A model generated the notes under the pieces. It was not told the origin of the DNA, ran no database searches, and worked only from the letters and a program-made list of their open reading frames with translations. Of a stretch of 64,000 nucleotides of DNA, positions 1 to 8,354 are shown piece after piece (positions within the stretch are counted from its first letter, which is position 1; each line of letters opens with the position of its first letter). The position numbers and the translations under genes are program-made. The DNA comes from an uncultured Mesonia sp. (lineage in GTDB: Bacteria; Bacteroidota; Bacteroidia; Flavobacteriales; Flavobacteriaceae): positions 248,001 through 312,000 of the forward strand of contig CANMOY010000001.1 of assembly GCA_947499595.1 (NCBI GenBank), written 5' to 3'.

Positions 1-79
1 TTTATTTTTATATCTCTAGAACATTTATGAGTTTAATTTTTAATTTTTTGATAAATTCACGCCTCAAAAAAAATGCATT

Positions 80-2404
80 GTGAATAAATTTATAGAAGGA
101 CTTAATGAAGCGCAAAGAGCTCCTGTTTTACAAAAAGACGGAGCAATGATTGTTATTGCTGGTGCTGGATCTGGAAAAACTCGTGTACTTACATTTAGAA
201 TAGCACACCTAATGCAACAGGGGGTAGACCCTTTCAATATACTTGCTCTTACTTTTACCAACAAAGCAGCTAGAGAAATGAAGGCGCGAATTGCAAAAAT
301 TGTAGGTGCGAGTGAAGCTAAAAATTTATGGATGGGTACATTTCACTCTATCTTTGCTCGTTTGCTTCGTATTGAAGCCGATAAGTTGGGTTACCCTTCT
401 AATTTTACAATCTATGATTCCGAAGATTCCCAAAGATTAATTAGAACTATTATTAAAGAGAAAAACTTAGACAAAGACATTTATAAGTATAAGCAAGTAT
501 TTTCTAGAATTTCATCTTTTAAAAATAGTTTAATTACTGTTAAAGCATATTATGCCAATCCCGATTTGCAAGAGGCCGATGCTATGGCCAAAAGACCACG
601 ACTTGGTGAAATTTATGATGAGTATGTAAAAAGATGTTTTAAGGCGGGAGCAATGGATTTTGACGACCTTTTGCTTAAAACCAATGAATTGCTAACTCGT
701 TTTCCTCGCGTTTTAGCTAAATATCAAGATAGGTTTAGATATATATTAGTAGATGAGTACCAAGATACCAATCATTCACAATATTTAATTGTTAGGGCAT
801 TGAGTGATAAATTTCAAAATATTTGCGTTGTGGGAGATGACGCTCAAAGTATATATGCCTTTCGTGGAGCCAATATCAACAACATTTTAAATTTTCAAAA
901 AGATTATGAAGACGTTAAAACTTATCGTTTAGAACAGAATTACCGCTCCACTAAGAATATTGTCAACGCGGCCAACTCGGTGATAGACAAAAATAAGGTA
1001 AAGCTAGAAAAAGTGGTGTGGACTGATAATGATGATGGTCCTAAAATTCAAGTCAACCGACTTCTAAACGACGGGGAAGAAGGTCGATTTGTTGCTAGCT
1101 CCATATTTGAAAATAGAATGAATAACCACCTGAGTAATGGCGATTTTGCCGTACTTTATAGAACCAACGCACAAAGTAGAGCTATAGAAGATGCGTTAAG
1201 AAAGCGTGATATTCCTTATCGCATCTATGGAGGAACTTCATTTTATCAAAGAAAAGAAATCAAGGACGTTTTGGCTTATTTAAGGGTTATAGTGAACCCG
1301 AATGACGAAGAGGCCTTAAAAAGAATTATCAATTATCCCGCTAGGGGTATTGGGGCGACTACCCTAGATCGTTTAATTCTAGCGGCAAACTCATATGATA
1401 AACCTATATTTCAAATCATTGAACATTTACACGAGCTCAATACCGGAATCAACTCCCGCACAAGAGGTAAATTAACCCAATTTGCTACGATGATAAAGAG
1501 TTTTCAGGTTACAGCAAAAAATTCTGACGCATTTGTGCTTACCGAAATGGTAGCTAAAAAAACAGGATTGGTTCAAGAACTAAAAAAAGATGGGACTCCA
1601 GAGGGAGTTGCGCGGATTGAAAACGTAGAAGAATTGCTTAATGGACTAAAAGATTTTGTCGAAGAGCAAAAAGAACTTGCTGATGCTACTGGTAATATTT
1701 CTGAATTTCTTGAAGATGTCGCTTTAGCCACCGACCTAGATAATGCAACAGATGATGATAATAAAGTAGCCCTAATGACCATCCACTTGGCAAAGGGCTT
1801 GGAGTTTCCATATGTTTACATTGTAGGTTTAGAAGAGGATCTATTCCCTTCAGGGATGAGTATGAATACGCGATCAGAGCTTGAAGAAGAACGCAGGTTA
1901 TTTTATGTTGCCTTAACAAGAGCAGAACAAAAAGCTTATCTAACTTACACACTGTCCCGATATCGTTGGGGAAAACTTATAGATGCCGAACCTAGCCGTT
2001 TTATAGAAGAAATCGACGAGCAATATAAAGAATACCTTATGCCACCCGATGAGCTTAGAGGTAATTCATTTGTGAATCCAGATTTATTTGGTGAGGTCGA
2101 TAAAAGTAAATTAAGGCAAAATAAACCAACTCCAGGAGTACCTCCTCCGGCTCATAAGCCAAGTGAAGAGCAACTACGCAAATTAAGAAAAATAAGACCT
2201 CAAAACAGCCAGAATACCGCAAGAATAGATAAAGAAGTTTTACAGTTAGAAGTGGGTGCAGTTGTCGAACACTTACGTTTTGGGCGAGGCAAGGTAGTAG
2301 GATTAGAAGGAGTTGGTCAAGATAAAAAAGCAGAGATAAATTTTGAAAATGGAGGACTCAAAAAATTATTACTTCGCTTTGCCAAGCTTAAGATTTTAGA
2401 TTAG
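80..2404 (+). CDS. uvrD: ATP-dependent DNA helicase, UvrD/PcrA family
   Basis: Superfamily 1A 3'-5' DNA helicase of 774 aa, expected to act in nucleotide-excision and mismatch repair and in clearing proteins from DNA. Visible motifs, in order: Walker A AGAGSGKT (residues 27-34), motif II DEYQDTN (about 225), motif III GDDAQSIYAFRGA (about 252) and motif VI EEERRLFYVALTRAEQ (about 600). A C-terminal Tudor-like segment with FGRGKVVGLEG is typical of PcrA/UvrD. I use the GTG at 80: the frame is closed by a TAA at 41-43, no ATG lies between, and MNKFIEGLNEAQ matches the family N-terminus. The length is normal. The first upstream gene is outside the window, so operon membership is unknown. Confidence 0.95.
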   Translation: MNKFIEGLNEAQRAPVLQKDGAMIVIAGAGSGKTRVLTFRIAHLMQQGVDPFNILALTFTNKAAREMKARIAKIVGASEAKNLWMGTFHSIFARLLRIEADKLGYPSNFTIYDSEDSQRLIRTIIKEKNLDKDIYKYKQVFSRISSFKNSLITVKAYYANPDLQEADAMAKRPRLGEIYDEYVKRCFKAGAMDFDDLLLKTNELLTRFPRVLAKYQDRFRYILVDEYQDTNHSQYLIVRALSDKFQNICVVGDDAQSIYAFRGANINNILNFQKDYEDVKTYRLEQNYRSTKNIVNAANSVIDKNKVKLEKVVWTDNDDGPKIQVNRLLNDGEEGRFVASSIFENRMNNHLSNGDFAVLYRTNAQSRAIEDALRKRDIPYRIYGGTSFYQRKEIKDVLAYLRVIVNPNDEEALKRIINYPARGIGATTLDRLILAANSYDKPIFQIIEHLHELNTGINSRTRGKLTQFATMIKSFQVTAKNSDAFVLTEMVAKKTGLVQELKKDGTPEGVARIENVEELLNGLKDFVEEQKELADATGNISEFLEDVALATDLDNATDDDNKVALMTIHLAKGLEFPYVYIVGLEEDLFPSGMSMNTRSELEEERRLFYVALTRAEQKAYLTYTLSRYRWGKLIDAEPSRFIEEIDEQYKEYLMPPDELRGNSFVNPDLFGEVDKSKLRQNKPTPGVPPPAHKPSEEQLRKLRKIRPQNSQNTARIDKEVLQLEVGAVVEHLRFGRGKVVGLEGVGQDKKAEINFENGGLKKLLLRFAKLKILD

Positions 2405-2501
2405 GCGTTAACTACTATCAAAAATAAAATAGCCTGTCTATAAATTCATAAAAATATATTATGACAAAATAGACTAAAAATCTTACTTTAATTATAACTT
2501 T

Positions 2502-2525
2502 AAAGGCGGTGATTTTTCGCCTTTT
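2502..2525 (+). terminator. Probable intrinsic terminator after uvrD
   Basis: AAAGGCG (2502-2508) pairs with CGCCTTT (2518-2524) across a 9-nt loop, followed by TGTTGTT. It lies about 100 nt downstream of the helicase stop codon and before the tetR promoter. The U-tract is short, so the call is moderate. Confidence 0.5.
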
Positions 2526-2596
2526 GTTGTTAAAATTAAACTTATGTTATGAAAATGTAAAATTTAGTAGATTTTCTTATCGATAACATAATTTTA

Positions 2597-2617
2597 ATAG
2601 TATTACTACTATCTTTG
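2597..2617 (+). promoter_or_regulatory. Promoter -7 box with overlapping inverted repeat, tetR-export operon
   Basis: TATCTTTG at 2610-2617 matches the Bacteroidota -7 consensus TAnnTTTG and sits 17 nt before the tetR ATG. The inverted repeat ATAGTA-N4-TACTAT (2597-2612) overlaps its 5' end, the usual place for an autorepressing TetR operator. A second palindrome, TTATCGATAA, lies at 2577-2586. No clear -33 TTG is seen at the expected spacing. Operator function is inferred. Confidence 0.5.
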
Positions 2618-2634
2618 CAAGTAAAGATAACGCT

Positions 2635-3321
2635 ATGAAAAAACTGGTTAATCAATTACATTTTGTTATACCACCAGTTATTTACCTTAAAAATCCGTTA
2701 GAGACCGCTCTAGGACGTAAAATTATTAAGCATTCTATTGAGTTGATGCAAGACGATGGTTTAGACGGTTTTACATTTAAGAAACTTGCCAATCAAATAG
2801 GATCTAATGAAAGTTCTATTTACCGTTATTTTGAAAACAAACACAAGCTTTTATTGTATTTAATATCTTATTATTGGCGCTGGATCGAATACAATCTTGT
2901 CTTAGAAACCCAAAGTCTAACCCAGCCCACCGCAATTCTTTTTAAAACGATAGAGATTCTTACAGATTTACCACAGGATTTACCACATCACGAAATCATA
3001 TCTATTAAAAAATTACACGCCATAGTGGTAGAAGAATATGCCAGAGCATTTCAAGTTCACGATGTTGATTATGAAAATAAAGCAGGAAATTTTAGAGTAT
3101 ATAAGCAATTAGTAGAACGCATAAGTACCATTATTCAGGCGGCTTTACCTGAATATTCGTTTAAAAAATCTTTAGCTCATCAACTTGTGCAAGGTACACT
3201 AAAACAACAATTTTTACGAAACCACTTCCCTAATTCAATTGAAGGTGAAGACAAAAATGGGGTACAAGAATTTTTTATGGATTTATTTAATGATAAAGTA
3301 ATGCTCTATGGAAAAAAATAG
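2635..3321 (+). CDS. TetR/AcrR-family transcriptional regulator
   Basis: 228-aa regulator. The N-terminal third carries a TetR helix-turn-helix: LGRKIIKHSIELMQDDG, then TFKKLANQIGSNESSIYRYF (about residues 28-68), including the family hallmark SSIYRYFxNKxxLL. The C-terminal ligand-binding part resembles no specific ligand class I can name. The gene is first in an operon; its 3' end overlaps the next gene by 14 nt. It probably represses itself and the downstream tripartite exporter in response to an exported compound; a dyad overlaps its own promoter. The ligand is unknown. Confidence 0.88.
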   Translation: MKKLVNQLHFVIPPVIYLKNPLETALGRKIIKHSIELMQDDGLDGFTFKKLANQIGSNESSIYRYFENKHKLLLYLISYYWRWIEYNLVLETQSLTQPTAILFKTIEILTDLPQDLPHHEIISIKKLHAIVVEEYARAFQVHDVDYENKAGNFRVYKQLVERISTIIQAALPEYSFKKSLAHQLVQGTLKQQFLRNHFPNSIEGEDKNGVQEFFMDLFNDKVMLYGKK

Positions 3322-4909
3322 AATTCCAGCTTTAAGGAAAATAGCTGATTTGTTAGCCCTAGAAAGAAAAGATATTTTTCAAATATTATACTATGCTATT
3401 TTCGCTGGGATTATCAGTCTAAGTTTACCGCTAGGTATTCAAGCTATTATCAACCTATTGCAAGGTGCCCAAATTAGTAGTTCTTGGATTATATTAGTAA
3501 CCATTGTAACCTTGGGGGTTGGTTTTGCAGGAGGGTTACAAATATTACAATTGGATATTATAGAAAATATACAGCAAAAATTGTTTGTACGTACCTCTTT
3601 TGACTTGATTTACAGAATTCCTAAAATAAGGGTAAGAGAACTTATTGATAAATATCCTCCAGAATTAGCCAACCGTTTTTTTGATGTAATAAATTTACAG
3701 AAAGGACTACAAAAGCTGCTTTTAGATGTACCTGCCGCAGTTTTACAAATATTGTTAGGATTATTACTATTAAGTTTATACCATCCATTTTTTATTGTGT
3801 TTGGATTTCTACTGGTCATTTTGTTTTATATTTTGCTGCGTTTTACCTTTGATAAAGCATTAGTTTCTAGTCTGCAAGAATCAAAAAGTAAGTATAAGGT
3901 AGCTTATTGGGTGCAACAAGTAGCCAAAAACTATATCAGTTTAAAAATTGCCTCTAATAATATAGAATTAAATAAAAACAATCAATTAGTTGAATCTTAT
4001 TTGGAGCATCGGCAAAATCATTTTTCTATTTTAAAAAGCCAGTTTAAAATAATGGTTGTTTTTAAAGTTACCGTAACTGCTGGTTTGCTAATTATAGGTG
4101 GATTACTGGTACTTAACCAGCAGATGAATATCGGACAGTTTGTGGCAGCAGAAATCATTATTCTATTATTGATTAATTCTGTAGAAAAACTAGTATTGGG
4201 TCTTGAAACAATTTATGATGTTTCTACAGCCATTGAAAAATTAGAAGAAATAGGTGAAAAAAAGTTAGATTTTAACACCGATACTTTAAGCCAAGAGATT
4301 AGCCTTTTTCCATTGCATATTTTTAGGCTGCAAAGCAGTAAATTGAGCGTAGCTGATTTAGTCATAAATCGTGGCGACCAAATTAATGTGGTAGGGAACG
4401 ATTTAAAAACCCGAGATCTTTTCTATTACCTTACTGGAGTTAAAAAGTCGAAAGATGGTAAAATATATTTTGACGGACGTGAAATCTATACAGTATCATT
4501 AAAAAATTACCGCAATTATCTTGGCTTAGTTTTACGCGACGACCAAATTTTTGAAGGTACCTTATGGGAAAATCTAACCTTAAACAGGAAAGACATTAAA
4601 GAAAAAGATGTTTTTTCAATACTTTCATATTTCAATTTAATTGATGAAATACAGACTTTACCATTTGGCTTGCAGCAGTATATTGTACCCAATGGTGATG
4701 TGATAACTTTTAAATTGGAACAGCTTATTTTTCTTCTAAGAGCACTACTTAAAAAGCCCAAGATGCTTTTTGTTGAGCACGCTTTTGCAAATCCTGATTC
4801 GTATTTAGAAAAATTAATTACTTATACTCGAGAAAATGAAATTACTTTAGTCATATCAAGTAACCAAAAACTTTCGAGCCAATTGAAAATTGTTGATATT
4901 AAAGAATAG
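3308..4909 (+). CDS. ABC-exporter-like membrane protein with degenerate ATPase domain
   Basis: 533 aa: a type-I exporter membrane domain (about residues 20-300, five to six hydrophobic segments) joined to an NBD-like domain (about 330-533). The NBD keeps the fold landmarks but has lost the catalytic set. The Walker A position reads GNDLKTRDL (363-371; no Gly-Gly-Lys-Ser/Thr). The Q-loop region LRDDQIFEGTLWENL is retained. Where LSGGQ is expected the sequence is ITFKLEQ. Walker B is KMLFVEH, with the Asp replaced by Val, and the H-loop region is VISSNQK without His. It begins inside tetR (14-nt overlap) and is followed after 5 nt by an HlyD-type adaptor. It could be a pseudo-ATPase scaffold, or it could need a functional partner encoded elsewhere. 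Confidence 0.85.
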   Translation: MEKNRIPALRKIADLLALERKDIFQILYYAIFAGIISLSLPLGIQAIINLLQGAQISSSWIILVTIVTLGVGFAGGLQILQLDIIENIQQKLFVRTSFDLIYRIPKIRVRELIDKYPPELANRFFDVINLQKGLQKLLLDVPAAVLQILLGLLLLSLYHPFFIVFGFLLVILFYILLRFTFDKALVSSLQESKSKYKVAYWVQQVAKNYISLKIASNNIELNKNNQLVESYLEHRQNHFSILKSQFKIMVVFKVTVTAGLLIIGGLLVLNQQMNIGQFVAAEIIILLLINSVEKLVLGLETIYDVSTAIEKLEEIGEKKLDFNTDTLSQEISLFPLHIFRLQSSKLSVADLVINRGDQINVVGNDLKTRDLFYYLTGVKKSKDGKIYFDGREIYTVSLKNYRNYLGLVLRDDQIFEGTLWENLTLNRKDIKEKDVFSILSYFNLIDEIQTLPFGLQQYIVPNGDVITFKLEQLIFLLRALLKKPKMLFVEHAFANPDSYLEKLITYTRENEITLVISSNQKLSSQLKIVDIKE

Positions 4910-4914
4910 AAGCT

Positions 4915-6255
4915 ATGCGCAATTTTAATGACGATGCCTTTAATGCCAAAAAAGAATTGGCCAGTTTTAGTGCCTACCAGCTCTTATTTAAGAATAAACA
5001 TAGCGGCTACCTTACCAAAATTTTACTTTTTAGTTTTTTAGTGCTTTTTGTATTTATGTTTTTACCTTGGACACAGACCATTTCAGGTAGCGGCTATGTT
5101 ACTACTTTAGAGCCAAATCAGCGTCCGCAGACTATACAATCTGTTATACCGGGTAGTATTGAAAAATGGTATGTAAGAGAGGGAGATTTTGTAAAGGTAG
5201 GCGACACCATTTTAAAAATTAACGAAATTAAAGAAGCTTATTTTGACACCCTGCTCTTAAAGCGAACAAGTGAGCAAATTGACGCTAAATCTGGTGCGGT
5301 TAATGCGTATCAAGATAAAATCACCGCTTTAAACAATCAATTGAGAGCTTTACGGCAAGAAAGAAGACTAAAGACCGAACAAAACGAAAATAAAATTAAA
5401 CAAATTCAACTTAAGTACAAAAGCGATAGTATTGCTTTAGAGGCAGCTAAAATTGATTTAGCTATTGCAAAAAAACAATACGAACGAAATGAAGAACTCG
5501 AAAAAGAAGGACTTAAGTCTTTACAAGACGTAGAGGAAAAGCTTTCTAAGTTTCAAAAAAACCAAGCCTATGTAATTGAACTTGAAAATAAATTACTTAC
5601 TTATAGTAACGAATTATTAAATGCACAGATTGAAGCCAACAGAATTCAAGCTGAATTCGACGATAAAATTAGTAAGGTGCAAAGCAATATATCCAGCACA
5701 TCAAGCACACAGTTTGAAGCTAAAGCACAGGTTAGTAAATTAGAAAATACCCTAAGCAATTACCAAGTGCGTCAAAATCTCTATTATGTAACTTCTCCAA
5801 TAGCTGGATTTATTAATAAGACTATAAAAACTGGTAGAGGAGAGGCTTTAAAGGCAGGTGAAAAAATTGTAAATATTATGCCTCATAATCCGAATTTAGC
5901 TGTAGAAACTTATATAGAACCCCTAGATTTACCATTGGTTAGGTTAGGAAGTGAGGTGAGAATACAATTTGATGGATGGCCAACAATTATTTTTAGCGGA
6001 TGGCCGAATGCTTCTTATGGTACTTTTGGAGCAACGGTGGTTGCAATAGATAATAATATTAGTCCAAATGGTAAATACCGCTTGTTATTAGCACCAAAAG
6101 AATATGAATCTTGGCCAGATGCGCTACGTGTAGGTTCTGGAGCTCGAACCCTTGCTTTATTAAAAAATGTGCCGGTGTGGTACGAAATCTGGCGAAATTT
6201 AAATGGTTTTCCACCAGATTACTACGTTTCTGATAATAAATCCGTAAAGAAATAA
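4915..6255 (+). CDS. HlyD-family periplasmic adaptor (membrane fusion protein)
   Basis: 446-aa adaptor linking the inner-membrane transporter with the outer-membrane channel. A short cytoplasmic N-terminus precedes one membrane segment (about residues 36-56). A biotinyl-lipoyl-like half motif follows (GSIEKWYVREGDFVKVGDTILKI), then a long Lys/Glu/Gln-rich coiled-coil hairpin (about 115-280). The second lipoyl half is YYVTSPIAGFINKT, followed by a beta-barrel domain with GSEVRIQFDGWP. The length fits type-1-secretion adaptors. It stands between the ABC-like gene (5-nt gap) and the TolC-like gene (stop and start codons abut), so the three proteins should form one export complex. Confidence 0.9.
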   Translation: MRNFNDDAFNAKKELASFSAYQLLFKNKHSGYLTKILLFSFLVLFVFMFLPWTQTISGSGYVTTLEPNQRPQTIQSVIPGSIEKWYVREGDFVKVGDTILKINEIKEAYFDTLLLKRTSEQIDAKSGAVNAYQDKITALNNQLRALRQERRLKTEQNENKIKQIQLKYKSDSIALEAAKIDLAIAKKQYERNEELEKEGLKSLQDVEEKLSKFQKNQAYVIELENKLLTYSNELLNAQIEANRIQAEFDDKISKVQSNISSTSSTQFEAKAQVSKLENTLSNYQVRQNLYYVTSPIAGFINKTIKTGRGEALKAGEKIVNIMPHNPNLAVETYIEPLDLPLVRLGSEVRIQFDGWPTIIFSGWPNASYGTFGATVVAIDNNISPNGKYRLLLAPKEYESWPDALRVGSGARTLALLKNVPVWYEIWRNLNGFPPDYYVSDNKSVKK

Positions 6256-7644
6256 ATGAAAGCAATCAACTTTATTTGTTTTGTGTTATTATTAGTCTTT
6301 ACCCCAATTAGGGTAACAGGTCAAGAAGAAATTTTTGGTATAGACGAGTATTTAGCACTTATAAAAAAACATCATCCGGTTATAAAACAGGCAAATCTTA
6401 AATTGTCTCAAGCCGAAGAAAAACTATTAAAGGCGAGAGGCTTGTTCGATCCAAAACTTGGTGGTAAGGTAAAACAGAAAGATTTTAAGGGTACAGAGTA
6501 TTATGATTTGTGGCAAGGTGAAATCAAAATACCAACTTGGTTTGGTGTTGAGCTTCAAACGCAATATAATTTAACCGAAGGTAATTATGTAAATCGCCAA
6601 AACATAACCCCAGAAGAAGGCTTATGGGCGGTAGGTGTTAGCCTTCCTTTAGCCAAAGACTTGTTGTATGATGATCGTAGAAATGCACTAAAACAGGCAA
6701 AAATTTTTCAAGATTCAGAAAGAATACAGCGTGATATCAAAACCAATGAAATTTTAACTAAAGCCTTGAAGGCTTATTCTTATTGGATACTTTATTATGA
6801 AAATAAACAGGTTTATAAAACTTTTTTAGAAAATGCCATCACTAGAAATCAAGGAGTGGTTAAAAAGGCTTTAGCGGGAGATATCCCTACAATAGATACC
6901 CTTGAAACTCATTTATTTGTAAAAAAACAAGAATTGGCTTTTAACGAAGCCAAACTGCAGGAACAAAAAGCTAAATTAGTAGTATCTAATTTTTTATGGG
7001 TAGAAAATGTACCCTTAGCTATAACAGAAGAATTAGTTCCAGATTCTAATATAAAGATGGCTCAACTTGTACCCAACCTTATCGGTTTAAATAACTTTCA
7101 AGTAAACCAACATCCTCAGGTTCAATTGCTAGAGAATGACCTTACTGCACAAGACTATAACTTGCGCTTAAAACGTAATAATTTATTACCCGATTTACGC
7201 ATCAAATATAATTTTTTAACCGAGCAATGGAGCGACCAACCTATTTTTAATGAAAATGATTACACTTTTGGTGTAGCTTTTAGATTTCCTTTATTTTTAA
7301 GAAAAGAGCGGGCAGATGTACGCATAGCAAAATATGAGATCGAAAAATTAAGCTATGAAAAATCGGCACTTGCTTATCGTTTAGAAAATGATATTAAGGC
7401 GCAACGAGTGTTAATCAATACGCAGATCAAACAGCTAGAAATTCTACAAGAAATAGTAGATGGTAGTGAAAAATTAGTAAAAGCAGAGCAACGTTTGTTT
7501 GCCCTAGGAGAAAGCTCTATATTTTTAATCAATAGCCGAGACAATAAATTTATAGAGAATAGAATTAAACTGAATAAAGTTAAAAATAAATTAAATTTAG
7601 CTTACGCGGAATTGATTAGCCTTTTACAACCAAAAATTGATTAG
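6256..7644 (+). CDS. TolC-family outer-membrane efflux channel
   Basis: 462 aa with a signal peptide (MKAINFICFVLLLVFTPIRVTGQ, cleavage near residue 22) and the alpha-helical, Gln/Lys/Leu-rich composition of outer-membrane efflux proteins. Repeated segments of the type AxxxLxxAExxLxxARGLFDPxL occur near the start, and a second helical repeat occurs from about residue 280. Its ATG directly abuts the stop of the adaptor gene (TAAATG), so the two are translationally coupled. It completes the TetR-ABC-HlyD-TolC set. No substrate protein gene with Gly-Asp repeats is adjacent, which argues against a large RTX-type cargo nearby. Confidence 0.9.
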   Translation: MKAINFICFVLLLVFTPIRVTGQEEIFGIDEYLALIKKHHPVIKQANLKLSQAEEKLLKARGLFDPKLGGKVKQKDFKGTEYYDLWQGEIKIPTWFGVELQTQYNLTEGNYVNRQNITPEEGLWAVGVSLPLAKDLLYDDRRNALKQAKIFQDSERIQRDIKTNEILTKALKAYSYWILYYENKQVYKTFLENAITRNQGVVKKALAGDIPTIDTLETHLFVKKQELAFNEAKLQEQKAKLVVSNFLWVENVPLAITEELVPDSNIKMAQLVPNLIGLNNFQVNQHPQVQLLENDLTAQDYNLRLKRNNLLPDLRIKYNFLTEQWSDQPIFNENDYTFGVAFRFPLFLRKERADVRIAKYEIEKLSYEKSALAYRLENDIKAQRVLINTQIKQLEILQEIVDGSEKLVKAEQRLFALGESSIFLINSRDNKFIENRIKLNKVKNKLNLAYAELISLLQPKID

Positions 7645-7688
7645 CTTTAAGGTATCTTTAAAATAGCAAATTTTTAAAATTCAAAATT

Positions 7689-8306
7689 ATGGCAGAATTG
7701 ATAAAAATCTACGAAGAAAATCCATCTCCTAAGGCTATTAAACAAGCAGTTGATATTTTAAGGAATGGAGGTTTGATTATTTATCCCACAGATACCGTTT
7801 ACGGTTTAGGTTGTGATATTACCAATACGGCAGCTTTAGAAAAAATAGCACGCATAAAAGGAGTAAAATTAGAGAAGTCGAACTTTTCTTTTATTGTTGA
7901 AGATCTAAGTAATCTTTCGGAGTATGCAACGCTAAACAATCAAAATTTTAAACTTTTAAAAAGGAATTTACCAGGACCTTATACTTTTATTTTACCTGGA
8001 TCTAGTAAACTACCCGCAGTCTTTAAAAAGAAAAAAACGGTTGGTATTCGTGTGCCTAATAACGCTATAGCTAAAGCTATTGTAAATGAATTGGGTAATC
8101 CTATTGTCTCTACTTCTATTAAGGATGAAGATGAAGTGTTGGAGTATACTACAGACCCATCTCTTATACTTGAAAAATGGGAAAAATTAGTAGATGCTGT
8201 GATAGATGGGGGTTATGGAGATAATCAAGCGAGTACTGTTATTGATTTAACCGGTGAACAGCCAGAGGTTATTCGAGAAGGAAAAGGTAGCTTAGAAATT
8301 TTTTAG
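7689..8306 (+). CDS. Sua5/YciO/YrdC-family protein (threonylcarbamoyl-AMP synthase-like)
   Basis: 205 aa, a single YrdC-fold domain. The N-terminal PTDTVYGLGCD and the nucleotide-pocket segment KRNLPGPYTFIL are visible. Overall length and the C-terminal STVIDLTGEQPEVIREGKG place it nearer the YciO branch than full-length Sua5. Sua5/TsaC makes threonylcarbamoyl-AMP for tRNA t6A37, and TsaD, which uses it, is encoded at 56404-57426. The YciO branch is less active in E. coli, so the role here may be t6A synthesis or something related. It lies 44 nt after tolC and ends in a strong terminator. Confidence 0.85.
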   Translation: MAELIKIYEENPSPKAIKQAVDILRNGGLIIYPTDTVYGLGCDITNTAALEKIARIKGVKLEKSNFSFIVEDLSNLSEYATLNNQNFKLLKRNLPGPYTFILPGSSKLPAVFKKKKTVGIRVPNNAIAKAIVNELGNPIVSTSIKDEDEVLEYTTDPSLILEKWEKLVDAVIDGGYGDNQASTVIDLTGEQPEVIREGKGSLEIF

Positions 8307-8322
8307 ACAAAATATAAAAAAT

Positions 8323-8351
8323 AAAAGGCAACTCATCTTGAGTTGCCTTTT
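8323..8351. terminator. Bidirectional terminator between the YciO-like gene and acs
   Basis: Perfect 13-bp stem AAAAGGCAACTCA / TGAGTTGCCTTTT with a 3-nt loop (TCT). U-tracts appear in both orientations, and it sits between two convergent genes. Confidence 0.9.
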
Positions 8352-8354
8352 ATT

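Noticed and set aside
6256-7644. Type 1 secretion of a linked RTX or bacteriocin cargo
   Set aside because: No small double-glycine or Gly-Asp repeat protein is encoded in or beside the operon.
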